A stretch of DNA of 64,000 nt. Source: Bacillus cereus group sp. RP43 (GTDB lineage Bacteria > Bacillota > Bacilli > Bacillales > Bacillaceae_G). Of the stretch, positions 35,347 through 43,381 are shown in pieces (position 1 is the first letter of the stretch; every line of letters starts with the position of its first letter). The stretch lies in assembly GCF_040459645.1 (NCBI RefSeq), contig NZ_JARVHQ010000001.1:2294001-2358000 (forward strand), read 5' to 3'. The position numbers and the translations under genes were made by a program. The notes below the pieces were generated by a model. That model made no database searches. It saw only the letters and a list, made by a program, of their open reading frames with translations, and was not told where the DNA came from.

Positions 35347-35486
35347 CTAACAACTGCATCCATTTTTAAATTGTTTAGGTGAAATACCAGTATGTTTTTT
35401 AAAGATCTTTGTAAAATGACTTTGGTCGTGAAAATTTAATAATGTAGAAATTTCGGATATAGAATGTCTCGTATAAGTCATTAACT
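35347..35486 (-). pseudogene. C-terminal relic of an AraC-family regulator
   Basis: The minus frame encodes SISEISTLLNFHDQSHFTKI, then FKKHTGISPKQFK and a stop. This is the second helix-turn-helix of an AraC/XylS regulator with its recognition helix and PxxF-type ending. Nothing upstream of about 35486 continues it. It is a truncated, non-functional remnant. Confidence 0.7.
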
Positions 35487-35526
35487 TTTTTGAAAAGGGA
35501 AGATAAATAACTAACTAGGGTTTAAT

Positions 35527-35676
35527 GTGACTATTTCTGCTAGATGGGATAGTGATGCCTCTGAAATGATGGATGATATGCCATTACGAGCATTAGTGAA
35601 CTTTAGCGCAGGTGCTTTTACAGAAGAAATGTTGAGTGAAATAATTGGGCTATTGAACGATGCACAAATGAATTAA
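35527..35676 (+). pseudogene. Relic of an unidentified gene, 3' end
   Basis: A frame closed by a stop upstream encodes SARWDSDASEMMDDMPLRAL, then a short helix and stop after 49 codons from a GTG. There is no ribosome site. The composition is that of a real protein end, but no family is recognised. Confidence 0.4.
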
Positions 35677-35688
35677 TAAGCGGTGAAT

Positions 35689-35728
35689 GCAAGGAAGTTA
35701 GGCGGGAGATAATGGCCCGTAAATGCCT
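35689..35728. mobile_element. Second IS605-type end fragment
   Basis: GCAAGGAAGTTA-GGCGGGAGATAATGGCCCGTAAATGCCT repeats, with about seven changes, the core seen at 30778-30818. The left part of the hairpin is missing here. It follows directly on the relic frame ending at 35676. Confidence 0.4.
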
Positions 35729-35816
35729 AATTAAAGTTTTACTTTATCCATTGAACATTCTTTGTTGAATTTTAATTAAGCTTAATAATTCATTGCAGGA
35801 CGTTTCTCCAGCATGC

Positions 35817-35857
35817 AAAAAGGCAAATGAGAGTTAGAATCTCATTTGCTTTTTTTG
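35817..35857. terminator. Hairpin terminator below the DinB gene
   Basis: AAAAAGGCAAATGAG and CTCATTTGCTTTTTT form the stem. It works in both directions and serves the minus-strand gene ending at 35913. Confidence 0.75.
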
Positions 35858-35912
35858 TACTTATTCTGCTAAATGTAGAATCATATGCTTGTCTATCATC
35901 TTTAATCATTGC

Positions 35913-36404
35913 TTATAAATATGAACGATGAGATGGCCATGAACCTTGGAGTTTACGAAGTTGTATAATTTGACCTGTATGATAAGCATCGTGCAATAGG
36001 ATATTCAGATATTGTTGCCAAACTGGTAGAGAAGGACTTGGTTGATCCAGTTCTGCTTCTTGAAGGGATGTTAATGAAGATTGTAAGGCATCATGTACTT
36101 GAAGCGTTCGCTTCACTGTTTGTTGCCACGCTTCATCATCATTAGGTCCACCTTGGACAAACGTGTCATCATTATTTTGTGGAGCAACAAATGTGTCATC
36201 CTGATGTAAGCGGGAAAGTAAACGCTCTTTAAAGGTTAGTAAATGGTTTGCATTTTCCCAAATCGTATTACTGGCCGTTCCTTCTGGTTGCCAACATGCT
36301 TGTGCAGCGGTAAGATTCTTTAACGCTTCTGATATCGGTGGGTACCATTCTTCTTCGTAAAAAACTTGCTTGACCCCATTTTGTAATATTTCTTTTTTAC
36401 TCAT
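35913..36404 (-). CDS. DinB-like four-helix-bundle protein
   Basis: A 163-residue protein of the DinB/DfsB superfamily, four-helix bundles that usually carry a metal bound by three histidines. A candidate triad is the histidine in NANHLLTFKE (about residue 52) and the pair in LHDAYHTGQIIQLRKL (about 137-142). Known members are thiol transferases using bacillithiol or have unknown roles. GGGGG lies 8 nt before the ATG at 36404; an upstream ATG at 36440 is less well placed. It has its own terminator. Confidence 0.85.
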   Translation of the reverse strand: MSKKEILQNGVKQVFYEEEWYPPISEALKNLTAAQACWQPEGTASNTIWENANHLLTFKERLLSRLHQDDTFVAPQNNDDTFVQGGPNDDEAWQQTVKRTLQVHDALQSSLTSLQEAELDQPSPSLPVWQQYLNILLHDAYHTGQIIQLRKLQGSWPSHRSYL

Positions 36405-36759
36405 TCGTATAGCCCCCTTAACTATGAGATAGACCAACAATAAGTGTTAGATAAATTAGGTAGAAACGTACTTACTTATCATCTGATTGATGTTTGGAAG
36501 GTTCTAAAAGAACAATATGGCGCCGTTGTAGTAATTGCAGAAACAAACGTATGCTTTCTAAATCATTTTTCTTACTGCAATAAATTCTCCTTTCTCTTTA
36601 ATAAACCTGCCTCATAGTTGAACAAGAAAATCAATTGCAGCTTAAATTTAAAAATTTGTAGCAATATAAAGTTTTAGAAGGTTTTAAAATTCTAAAAAAT
36701 TAGAAGGTATAATTCGATAAATATAGAATTTAATACATAGCAAATAAGGAGGGGATTAA
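36405..36759. other. Spacer with a short gene relic
   Basis: On the minus strand, 36472-36576 encodes NDLESIRLFLQLLQRRHIVL and a stop. It has no start and no recognised family, and looks like a leftover gene end. The remaining 180 bp before 36760 are A+T-rich; TTCTAAAAAATTAGAA at 36691 is a palindrome near the promoter region of the regulator gene. Confidence 0.4.
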
Positions 36760-37803
36760 ATGGAAGTCTTTCACGTAACGAGTAGAAAGAGGGAAACGTA
36801 CAACGTTCAAATGAAATATTCGATACTTTTCGAATGTGCACTTGGCATTGCGGCAGTTACTCATAAAAGGTTAATCGACACGCTTGAAAAATCTCAAAGC
36901 GAATGGGAAGAAATTAGACAATCATTATCGGTAGAGATGAGAGAGCATTTACAGTTTGTAGAAGAAAATAATACATGGAAAGCATTGCTTCAGTTATTGT
37001 ATGAGGGAGATTTTCAGGATCTATCACAGTTTATTGCAAATATCGATTCACTTTCAGAAGAAGATTTAAAGTATATATGTTTACCGTTTTTAGGAGAAGC
37101 GTATCAAGCGAAAAGACGTTTAGCCGCAAGCGGAGAAGTATCTGTAATACATGAACTAAAGGAACTGACACATGATCATCAGTTTTTCTCTACGTATATA
37201 GAGTTTGTATGTCATGCCGATGTGCGCGAACTAAAAACGCATTTAATCGCCGTTATGACAGGTTGGTATGACAGTGTTGTTAAAAAAGAGGCAGAAGAAA
37301 TTGTTTCTATACTACAGCGAGATTATGAAGCGAAAAATGAAATGAATAAAAAGATGAAACCGGAAGAGTTTGTCGAGTGGGCTACAGGTGGCGTTACATA
37401 TATGCCAGAGCCAAGTGTTCATCACGTACTTCTTATCCCGCAAATTACGTACAGACCGTGGAACATAGAAGCTGATATTGAAGATACGAAAGTGTTTCAT
37501 TATCCGGTCGCAAATGAAAGTATACATCCAGAAGATCCGTATGAACCGAGTTATTTTTTAGTTCATAAATATAAGGCGCTCGGGGATGAGGCAAGACTCC
37601 GTATTGTAAAACTACTATTTGAACAAGAGCGTACGCTGCAAGATATAACGGAAAGATTACAACTAGGAAAATCGACAGTACATCATCATTTGAAACTTTT
37701 ACGTTCAGCAAAGTTAGTTGATATTCAAGACGGAAAATATGTATTGAGAAAGAAAGCAGTGCAGTCTTTAGCGAAAGAATTAGATGCATTTTTGAATAGA
37801 TAA
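36760..37803 (+). CDS. ArsR-family regulator with large N-terminal sensor (DUF5937-like)
   Basis: A 347-residue regulator. The C-terminal 85 residues form an ArsR winged helix: LGDEARLRIVKLLFEQERT, then LQLGKSTVHHHLKLLRSAKL with the recognition helix. The N-terminal 250 residues are helical and resemble the DUF5937 domain found on similar regulators; they probably bind an effector. No CxC metal site is visible, so metal sensing is unlikely. AGGAGG precedes the ATG. The MFS exporter gene starts 57 bp downstream, so a drug-exporter control role is a fair inference. Confidence 0.85.
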   Translation: MEVFHVTSRKRETYNVQMKYSILFECALGIAAVTHKRLIDTLEKSQSEWEEIRQSLSVEMREHLQFVEENNTWKALLQLLYEGDFQDLSQFIANIDSLSEEDLKYICLPFLGEAYQAKRRLAASGEVSVIHELKELTHDHQFFSTYIEFVCHADVRELKTHLIAVMTGWYDSVVKKEAEEIVSILQRDYEAKNEMNKKMKPEEFVEWATGGVTYMPEPSVHHVLLIPQITYRPWNIEADIEDTKVFHYPVANESIHPEDPYEPSYFLVHKYKALGDEARLRIVKLLFEQERTLQDITERLQLGKSTVHHHLKLLRSAKLVDIQDGKYVLRKKAVQSLAKELDAFLNR

Positions 37804-37860
37804 TATACAACGAGAATGTACATAAAGGGAGGAATTTAATAGAAAAGTTGGTGAGCTATA

Positions 37861-39075
37861 GTGAAGAGTGTATTGAAAAACCGTTCATTCCTTTTTATGT
37901 GGATAGGTAGTGCAATTTCAGAATTAGGCGGGGCTTTCGGGACGTTATGTAATTCAATTCTCGTGTATGAATTAACAGGATCAAAAACCGCATTAAGTAG
38001 CATGTGGTTACTATATTTTATCCCGTCGCTCATACTACAACTTATAAGCGGGCCATATATTGATAAATGGAGCAGAAAGTGGATTATGATTTTTTCGCAA
38101 TGGATGCGGGCCTCTGTTTTCTTACTGCCTTTAGTAATGCTTGTTACTAACAGTGTAGAAGTGTGGCACATTTATGTTGTTCAAATTATAGTAGGGCTCA
38201 TTACGCCGCTTTATACACCTGCCAGTCAAGCGATTACACCAAGCATTGTAAGTAAAGAACAGCTTCAAGACGCAAATGCGTATATTGATGGGATGACTCG
38301 CCTTATGATGTTTCTAGCGCCAGTATTAGGTGGTATCGTTATTCATTTTATTGGAATGGAGTTAACACTATTTTTTGTGTGTATTTGTCTATTCATTAGT
38401 GGAGGGTTGTTGCTTTTCATTAGAGAAAAGAGGATAAAGCAAGAACTTAGAAAAACGTGGCTAGAGCAATTTCTTCATGGATTTACATATTTTTTCACAA
38501 GACCAGTTATCGTTTGGCTTGGTATCTTTCTAACATTCGTTCAATTTGGAGTAGGAGTAACGATGGTTACGAATCTTCCTTACATTAAAGATGAACTATC
38601 GGCAGGGTATGCTGAATACGGTTATTTTATGGCCGGTTTCCCACTTGGCTATGTAGTTGGATCAATATTAGTCGGAAAAGTAACATATAAAAGCCGGCGA
38701 ATACTTATGCTTGGAGGATTGTTTATAGGTGGCCTTACATACATTTCTCTAGGGTTCAATCACAGTATTATAATTGCGGTAATTATTGAAGTAATTGCAG
38801 GTATTTGTATTTCATTTTTCAATGTTCATAATACGACGATATGCCAACAAACAGTCCCGAACAATATGATAGGGAAAGTATTTTCAGTACGACTATTCTT
38901 CATACGATCCGCTATGCCATTAGGTGTGTTATTAGGGGGAATACTGAGTGAAATGTGGGGAGTGAGAGCACTATACTTTATCATTGGTTCGATTATATGT
39001 GTCACTTCTTTAATAGGAATATTGCTTCCGTATTTCAAATTTTTAGATGAGGCGATTGAGGAGAAGTCAGCATAA
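37861..39075 (+). CDS. MFS exporter, macrolide/siderophore-export type
   Basis: A 404-residue major facilitator with about 12 helices. The N-terminal pattern FLFMWIGSAISELGGAFG and the loop GPYIDKWSRKWIM (about 61-73) are typical of DHA3-type exporters such as macrolide pumps and enterobactin exporters. It starts with GTG and has a weak ribosome site (GGTGAG at 5 nt). It follows the ArsR regulator and precedes the Fur-controlled hmoA. The substrate is unknown. Confidence 0.85.
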   Translation: MKSVLKNRSFLFMWIGSAISELGGAFGTLCNSILVYELTGSKTALSSMWLLYFIPSLILQLISGPYIDKWSRKWIMIFSQWMRASVFLLPLVMLVTNSVEVWHIYVVQIIVGLITPLYTPASQAITPSIVSKEQLQDANAYIDGMTRLMMFLAPVLGGIVIHFIGMELTLFFVCICLFISGGLLLFIREKRIKQELRKTWLEQFLHGFTYFFTRPVIVWLGIFLTFVQFGVGVTMVTNLPYIKDELSAGYAEYGYFMAGFPLGYVVGSILVGKVTYKSRRILMLGGLFIGGLTYISLGFNHSIIIAVIIEVIAGICISFFNVHNTTICQQTVPNNMIGKVFSVRLFFIRSAMPLGVLLGGILSEMWGVRALYFIIGSIICVTSLIGILLPYFKFLDEAIEEKSA

Positions 39076-39099
39076 TTCTAAAAATTTAAAACTTTACAA

Positions 39100-39129
39100 T
39101 TGAAAATAATTATCATAATCAATTATAAT
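39100..39129 (+). promoter_or_regulatory. hmoA promoter with embedded Fur box
   Basis: TTGAAA (39100-39105) and TATAAT (39124-39129) are 18 bp apart. TGAAAATAATTATCA at 39101-39115 matches the 7-1-7 Fur consensus TGATAATNATTATCA with one change, and it covers the -35 and spacer. Repression by Fur-iron is the expected control. Confidence 0.8.
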
Positions 39130-39173
39130 GGAAGAATACTAGTATTCGTATTATAAAAAGGGAGTGGGATTAA

Positions 39174-39500
39174 ATGTTTATCGAAACTAAAACATTTACA
39201 GTAAAAGAAGGTACATCTAATATAGTTGTAGAGCGTTTTACAGGAGAAGGCATTATTGAAAAATTTGAAGGCTTCATCGACTTAAGTGTTCTCGTGAAAA
39301 AAGTGAGACGCGGAGATGAAGAAGTTGTAGTTATGATTCGCTGGGAATCTGAAGAAGCATGGAAAAACTGGGAAACAAGTGAAGAGCATTTAGCTGGACA
39401 TAGAGCGGGCCGCGGTAAACCAAAACCAGATCATATCATTAACGTTGAACATGGGGTTTATTATGTGAAATCATCGAAATCGGCTTATCAGAAGTCGTAA
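39174..39500 (+). CDS. hmoA: Haem-degrading monooxygenase, HmoA/IsdG family
   Basis: A 108-residue ABM-fold enzyme that opens the haem ring to free iron in the cytoplasm. The ending of the fold has WESEEAWKNWETSEEHLAGH (about 58-77), holding the conserved Trp and His. Aligned by eye on S. aureus IsdG, the position of catalytic Asn7 holds Lys or Thr here, as the start reads MFIETKTFTVKEG. The overall sequence resembles B. subtilis HmoA, as far as I recall it, more than IsdG. It is monocistronic, ends at a terminator, and has a Fur box upstream. Confidence 0.85.
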   Translation: MFIETKTFTVKEGTSNIVVERFTGEGIIEKFEGFIDLSVLVKKVRRGDEEVVVMIRWESEEAWKNWETSEEHLAGHRAGRGKPKPDHIINVEHGVYYVKSSKSAYQKS

Positions 39501-39510
39501 TAATATAAGC

Positions 39511-39553
39511 AGAGGATACATGTTGTAGAAACTAACATGTATCCTCTTTTTTA
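39511..39553 (+). terminator. hmoA terminator
   Basis: AGAGGATACATGTT pairs with AACATGTATCCTCT around a 9-nt loop and is followed by TTTTTT. Confidence 0.9.
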
Positions 39554-39570
39554 GTACTGGGGGGATGTAA

Positions 39571-40275
39571 ATGACAGAGAACCTTTCATTCATTGCATAT
39601 GAAAAACATAAAAAATTGGTACAAACAATATTAAGTGAAAGTGTATCTATGTATAAGGTAAATGGATTAATGCTCATCGGATCTATCGCAAGAGGTGACG
39701 CATACCCGGAATCCGATTTAGACTTATATGTTCTTTTAGAGAAGGGACAAAAGAAGGATTTTCATGCAGAAATGAGAGAAGATATTTTAATTGAATATAA
39801 GTATGCTGATTTTAATCTAATACAAGTAAACTTTAAAAACAATCCGATGGAACTATACTCATTTTTAGAAGGGAAATTTTTATTTGATAAAAGCGGTGAG
39901 TTGAAAAAGTTAAAGGAAATAGCTAAACATGAATTTGAAAACTACCGTGTTTCTAGTGATAAAGTAAAAGGCATTTCTCATTGGTTACATAGTTCGCTAA
40001 TTAAAATTAAGACTGCTCTGAAAGCAAAAGATGAGTTAAAAGCATCATATATAGTTCAAACATCAACTTGGACATTGTTAGAGGGAATATGGGCTATTAA
40101 TAACAAGCCAGTACCGCCAGCTGGATCTGTTTTGAAATATATTGAAACATTATCTAAAGTACCAACGAATTTTGCAGGTTTTATATATAAATTGTTTTTA
40201 GGTGATACGACAGAGCGCATCTCTTCAGCAATTTTCTTGATTGAGTGGGTTTTACTTAATTTGGAGAATAAATAA
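39571..40275 (+). CDS. Nucleotidyltransferase-fold protein
   Basis: A 234-residue protein with the polymerase-beta nucleotidyltransferase signature LMLIGSIARGDAYPESDLDL (about 33-52), the GS motif followed at the correct distance by DLD metal ligands. A helical C-terminal domain (about 110-234) resembles that of aminoglycoside nucleotidyltransferase-like and KNTase-like proteins. It may adenylylate a small molecule or protein; no substrate is evident. GGGGG lies before the ATG. It stands alone, just behind the hmoA terminator. Confidence 0.82.
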   Translation: MTENLSFIAYEKHKKLVQTILSESVSMYKVNGLMLIGSIARGDAYPESDLDLYVLLEKGQKKDFHAEMREDILIEYKYADFNLIQVNFKNNPMELYSFLEGKFLFDKSGELKKLKEIAKHEFENYRVSSDKVKGISHWLHSSLIKIKTALKAKDELKASYIVQTSTWTLLEGIWAINNKPVPPAGSVLKYIETLSKVPTNFAGFIYKLFLGDTTERISSAIFLIEWVLLNLENK

Positions 40276-40493
40276 TATGGCTATAACACTTGTCAATTTA
40301 TATAGGTAAATCGATACTCCATATCGAATTGTTCATATGATTGCATTCATTTCGAAAAACGTTCTAAGCTATAGGAAAAAGCATAAGACTATTAAAAAAT
40401 AGTCTTATACGGAACACTTGAATATCTTTCCTTACATATGTAAGTGTTATTAATATGAGTATATATACCCTCTGCTTAAAAGGAGATGAGTGA

Positions 40494-40913
40494 ATGAAGT
40501 TGAATCATTTAAATCTATGTGTTGATGATTTATCAGAAGCTAGACATTTCTTTGAAACATTTTTTGATTTTCAATTTTTGGAGCAAAAGGGAAAGGCACT
40601 TGTAGTAATGAGTGATGAGAGTGGATTTATACTTGTGCTAAGTGATCCAAAAGCATTTAAGGGGAATAAGGAAGTTATGTATCCTGAAGCTTTTCATATT
40701 GGTTTTTTAGTGGAAACTTCAAGTGAAGTTGATCAATCATATAATCGTTTAGTAGCTGGTGGCATTGAAATAGGCAAGGAACCTTATACGATGAGAGGTA
40801 GTAGTTATGGTTTTTATTTTACAGTATTTAACGGCTTATTAATCGAAGTGTCTTGTATTGATTATAGAGATGGTAAGAAATTTTCAAAATCCAATGACAC
40901 TCATCAAGAGTAA
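40494..40913 (+). CDS. VOC (glyoxalase-fold) protein
   Basis: A 139-residue VOC protein. MKLNHLNLCVDDLSEARHFF at the start and the second-half segment SYGFYFTVFNGLLIEVSC mark the two modules; the histidine in LNHLNL and glutamate in LIEVSC are likely metal ligands. AAAAGGAG lies 11 nt before the ATG. It is a single gene; the reaction is unknown. Confidence 0.85.
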   Translation: MKLNHLNLCVDDLSEARHFFETFFDFQFLEQKGKALVVMSDESGFILVLSDPKAFKGNKEVMYPEAFHIGFLVETSSEVDQSYNRLVAGGIEIGKEPYTMRGSSYGFYFTVFNGLLIEVSCIDYRDGKKFSKSNDTHQE

Positions 40914-41267
40914 TTGTTTGAAGGTGTATATGTAGCCCCTTATCCAGTTTGGAAAGGGGCTTGATACCATTTTAATCCTCTTTTTTAATGGAACACTAAA
41001 GTGAAAAAGAAGCGTCTTTTAGTCAGAAATTCGACTTATGAGACAGTTCCTTCATTTTTGTTTTCATATTTTATTATAACTGAAACAATTCCCATTTTTC
41101 GCAATGTAATCAATTAATCGAAATATTGCGAAAAATGGGATGTTTATGTGTTAAAATAAATATAGAAAACCATTTATTAACTATCGGCAGGTTAATAGAA
41201 AAAGGGTGTAAATAGTTAATAATGTCACAATTAAAATGCAACTAGATAGTTAGGAGGAATCATTATA
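40914..41267. other. Spacer with a 16-bp perfect hairpin
   Basis: A weak terminator-like stem, AGCCCCTT/AAGGGGCT, is at 40933-40961. TCCCATTTTTCGCAAT (41090-41105) is repeated as its exact inverse complement at 41125-41140 with a 19-nt loop. Neither side has a T run, so the second stem is not an ordinary terminator. No coding sequence is supported. Confidence 0.6.
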
Positions 41268-42050
41268 GTGGATACTACACAACAAAATAGTAATGCATGG
41301 GATAAGAAGGTTGAAGAAGGTTCTAGATACACTCAACCTGTAAGTAGTGAGGTTATTGAAAAAAGTAAATCAGGTGAATGGGAAATCACAGTCACCACAG
41401 AAAAATCAGTTCCTAGAGATTGGTTTCCAAAGTCATTAGAGGGATTAAAGATACTTTGTTTAGCATCAGGTGGAGGGCAACAAGCACCAGTACTGGCTGC
41501 TGCTGGAGCAGATGTAACAGTTACTGATATATCTAAGAAGCAATTGGAACAAGATGAAAAGGTAGCGGAACGGGATGGATTAACTTTAAAAACAGTACAA
41601 GGAGATATGTCAGACCTTAGTGATTTTGAAGATGAATATTTTGATATTGTCATAAATCCTGTTTCTAATTTGTTTGTAAAAGATGTTTATCTTGTATGGA
41701 ATGAGATTTCAAGGGTTTTAAAGAATAAAGGTATTCTTATTTCTGGATTTACAAATCCTTTACTATGGATTTTTGATGACAACCAAGAACAAAAAGGTAT
41801 TTTGGATGTTAAACATTCAATACCTTCATCGACATTGGATTATTTACCAGAGGATGAAGTTCAAGATTACATTAATTTAAATCAAACAATAGAATACGCA
41901 CATACTCTAGAAGATCAAATCCAAGGTCAAATTGAAGCTGGTTTTGTTATAATGGGTTTTTATGAGGATGATTTTGGTGGAACAAGGATATTAGATAAGC
42001 ATATTAAAACTTTTATTGCTACAAAAGCTATAAAGTTAAAGGTTGATTAA
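41268..42050 (+). CDS. Class I SAM-dependent methyltransferase
   Basis: A 260-residue enzyme of the Methyltransf_11/25 type. Motif I is ILCLASGGGQQAPVLAAAGA (about 64-83), the acidic residue binding SAM ribose is in VTDISKKQLE, and motif II/III lies in DEYFDIVINPVSNLF and EISRVLKNKGILISG. It methylates an unknown small molecule. The start is a GTG 9 nt after AGGAGG. It is monocistronic. Confidence 0.88.
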   Translation: MDTTQQNSNAWDKKVEEGSRYTQPVSSEVIEKSKSGEWEITVTTEKSVPRDWFPKSLEGLKILCLASGGGQQAPVLAAAGADVTVTDISKKQLEQDEKVAERDGLTLKTVQGDMSDLSDFEDEYFDIVINPVSNLFVKDVYLVWNEISRVLKNKGILISGFTNPLLWIFDDNQEQKGILDVKHSIPSSTLDYLPEDEVQDYINLNQTIEYAHTLEDQIQGQIEAGFVIMGFYEDDFGGTRILDKHIKTFIATKAIKLKVD

Positions 42051-42110
42051 AATTTTTGGCTCGTTAGTCGAAGAAGGAAACTTGAAAACAGTAAAAGTTC
42101 AATGTATGTC

Positions 42111-42136
42111 AAAAAGGATGGCACTTGCCATCCTTG
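42111..42136 (-). terminator. Terminator of the lsrRK-cupin-lsrF operon
   Basis: AAGGATGGC and GCCATCCTT form a 9-bp stem around AAGT on the minus strand and are followed by TTTTTGAC in that direction. It lies 67 bp after the lsrF stop. Confidence 0.7.
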
Positions 42137-42202
42137 AGTGTCAAAACAAGTTTTACACCTCTTAACCGAACCGGTTATAATAAATAGTCTGTCATTTTCC
42201 CC

Positions 42203-42985
42203 TTAATTTTTCACATCATTATATAGTTCCAGCGCCTCTTTCACATTCAATCTATTTTTCACAATGCCATGAATTGCTTGAATCATCGCAGCTGGATGTT
42301 CGGATTGCCATATGTTTCGGCCCATGTCTACTCCGATTGCGCCTTCTTGCAGCGCATTGTACGTAATGTTTAATGCGTCTTCGATTGAATCTAGTTTTGG
42401 GCCGCCCGCGATTACGACTGGAGCAGGGCAGGTACTTGTGATTTTTTCGAATCCTTCGCAGTAATACGTTTTAATAATGTCAGCTCCCATTTCAACACAC
42501 ACGCGGGAGGCGAGTGCTAGAAAGCGAGCTTCACGTTTTTGTAGCTCTTTCGCAACGGCGGTAATACCGAGTACTGGTAGGCCGTAATCGTGAGCTTCAG
42601 AGACTACATTTGCGAGATTTGAAACAGTTTGTGTTTCATAGTCTGATCCAACAAAGACAGAAACGCCGACGCCAATTGCGTTTTGTTTTACTGCTTCTTT
42701 CACAGGTGTAACAATTGTTTCATTCGCTAAATCTTTGCCGACTACAGTTGCACCGCCTGATACACGCATAACCATCGGTGTGCTGCAGTTTTCAGGAATA
42801 CAGGAGCTGAGTACACCTCGTGTTAAAAAGAGGGAGTCTGTATATGGCAGCAAGTTTTTAACTGTTTCTAGCGGTTGTTCAAGTCCGTGAATTGGTCCTA
42901 AAAAATAGCCGTGATCTATCGCTAACATAACCGCTCTGCCGTCAGGTAAAATTGTGTTTAATCGATTTTTAAATCCCCAAGTCAT
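42203..42985 (-). CDS. lsrF: LsrF, phospho-AI-2 thiolase
   Basis: A 260-residue aldolase-fold enzyme. In enterobacteria LsrF transfers an acetyl unit from 3-hydroxy-5-phosphonooxypentane-2,4-dione to CoA, the last step of AI-2 breakdown. The sequence has AIDHGYFLGPIHGLEQP (about 22-38), the Schiff-base lysine region ADIIKTYYCEGFEKI (about 172-186) and the phosphate site VIAGGPKLDS with GVDMGRNIWQ. AAGGAG precedes the ATG. It is last of the leftward lsrR-lsrK-cupin-lsrF operon, 6 bp behind the cupin. Confidence 0.92.
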   Translation of the reverse strand: MTWGFKNRLNTILPDGRAVMLAIDHGYFLGPIHGLEQPLETVKNLLPYTDSLFLTRGVLSSCIPENCSTPMVMRVSGGATVVGKDLANETIVTPVKEAVKQNAIGVGVSVFVGSDYETQTVSNLANVVSEAHDYGLPVLGITAVAKELQKREARFLALASRVCVEMGADIIKTYYCEGFEKITSTCPAPVVIAGGPKLDSIEDALNITYNALQEGAIGVDMGRNIWQSEHPAAMIQAIHGIVKNRLNVKEALELYNDVKN

Positions 42986-42991
42986 TAGGAA

Positions 42992-43354
42992 TCACTCCTT
43001 CGTTAATTTTGGATTTTCAGTTTGTACAGTATCTTTATTTGGTAAATGTGGTGACTTTATAAAAACAGCTTTAAAAGGTTTGTCAGAATGGTTAATAAGA
43101 TAGTGAGATTCATGAGGTCGAACTTGCAAGACATCACCTTGTTTGATTGGAACTCTTTCGTTATTTATATAGAAATCTATTTCACCTTCTAACGCATAGA
43201 AGACTTCTTCGCACGTTGTATGATAGTGATTTTGAAACTCTTGCCCAGGCTGAATAACGACTAGGCCAAGATCGATATTTGGACCTTGTATTAAATATTT
43301 CGGCCCGTTATCACCGAAGCGATAGGTGAAATCGTCCTCATTCACTTTAAGCAT
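42992..43354 (-). CDS. Cupin-domain protein in the position of lsrG
   Basis: A 120-residue single cupin. The metal-binding histidines lie in NHYHTTCEEVFYALEGE (about 42-58) and the second motif in VRPHESHYLINHSDKP (about 77-92). The ATG at 43354 has AAAGGAG 8 nt upstream; a GTG at 43363 is less likely. In E. coli and Salmonella this operon position holds lsrG, an unrelated ferredoxin-fold isomerase of phospho-HPD. A cupin could isomerise the same compound here; that is inference from location, and an unrelated or regulatory role is possible. Confidence 0.85.
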   Translation of the reverse strand: MLKVNEDDFTYRFGDNGPKYLIQGPNIDLGLVVIQPGQEFQNHYHTTCEEVFYALEGEIDFYINNERVPIKQGDVLQVRPHESHYLINHSDKPFKAVFIKSPHLPNKDTVQTENPKLTKE

Positions 43355-43381
43355 AGAAATCACTCCTTTATGTAAAATGTG

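Noticed and set aside
40381..40409. ATAAGACTATT/AATAGTCTTAT hairpin after the nucleotidyltransferase
   Set aside because: It has no T run and only weak AT pairing; it may terminate transcription weakly but is not listed as a terminator.
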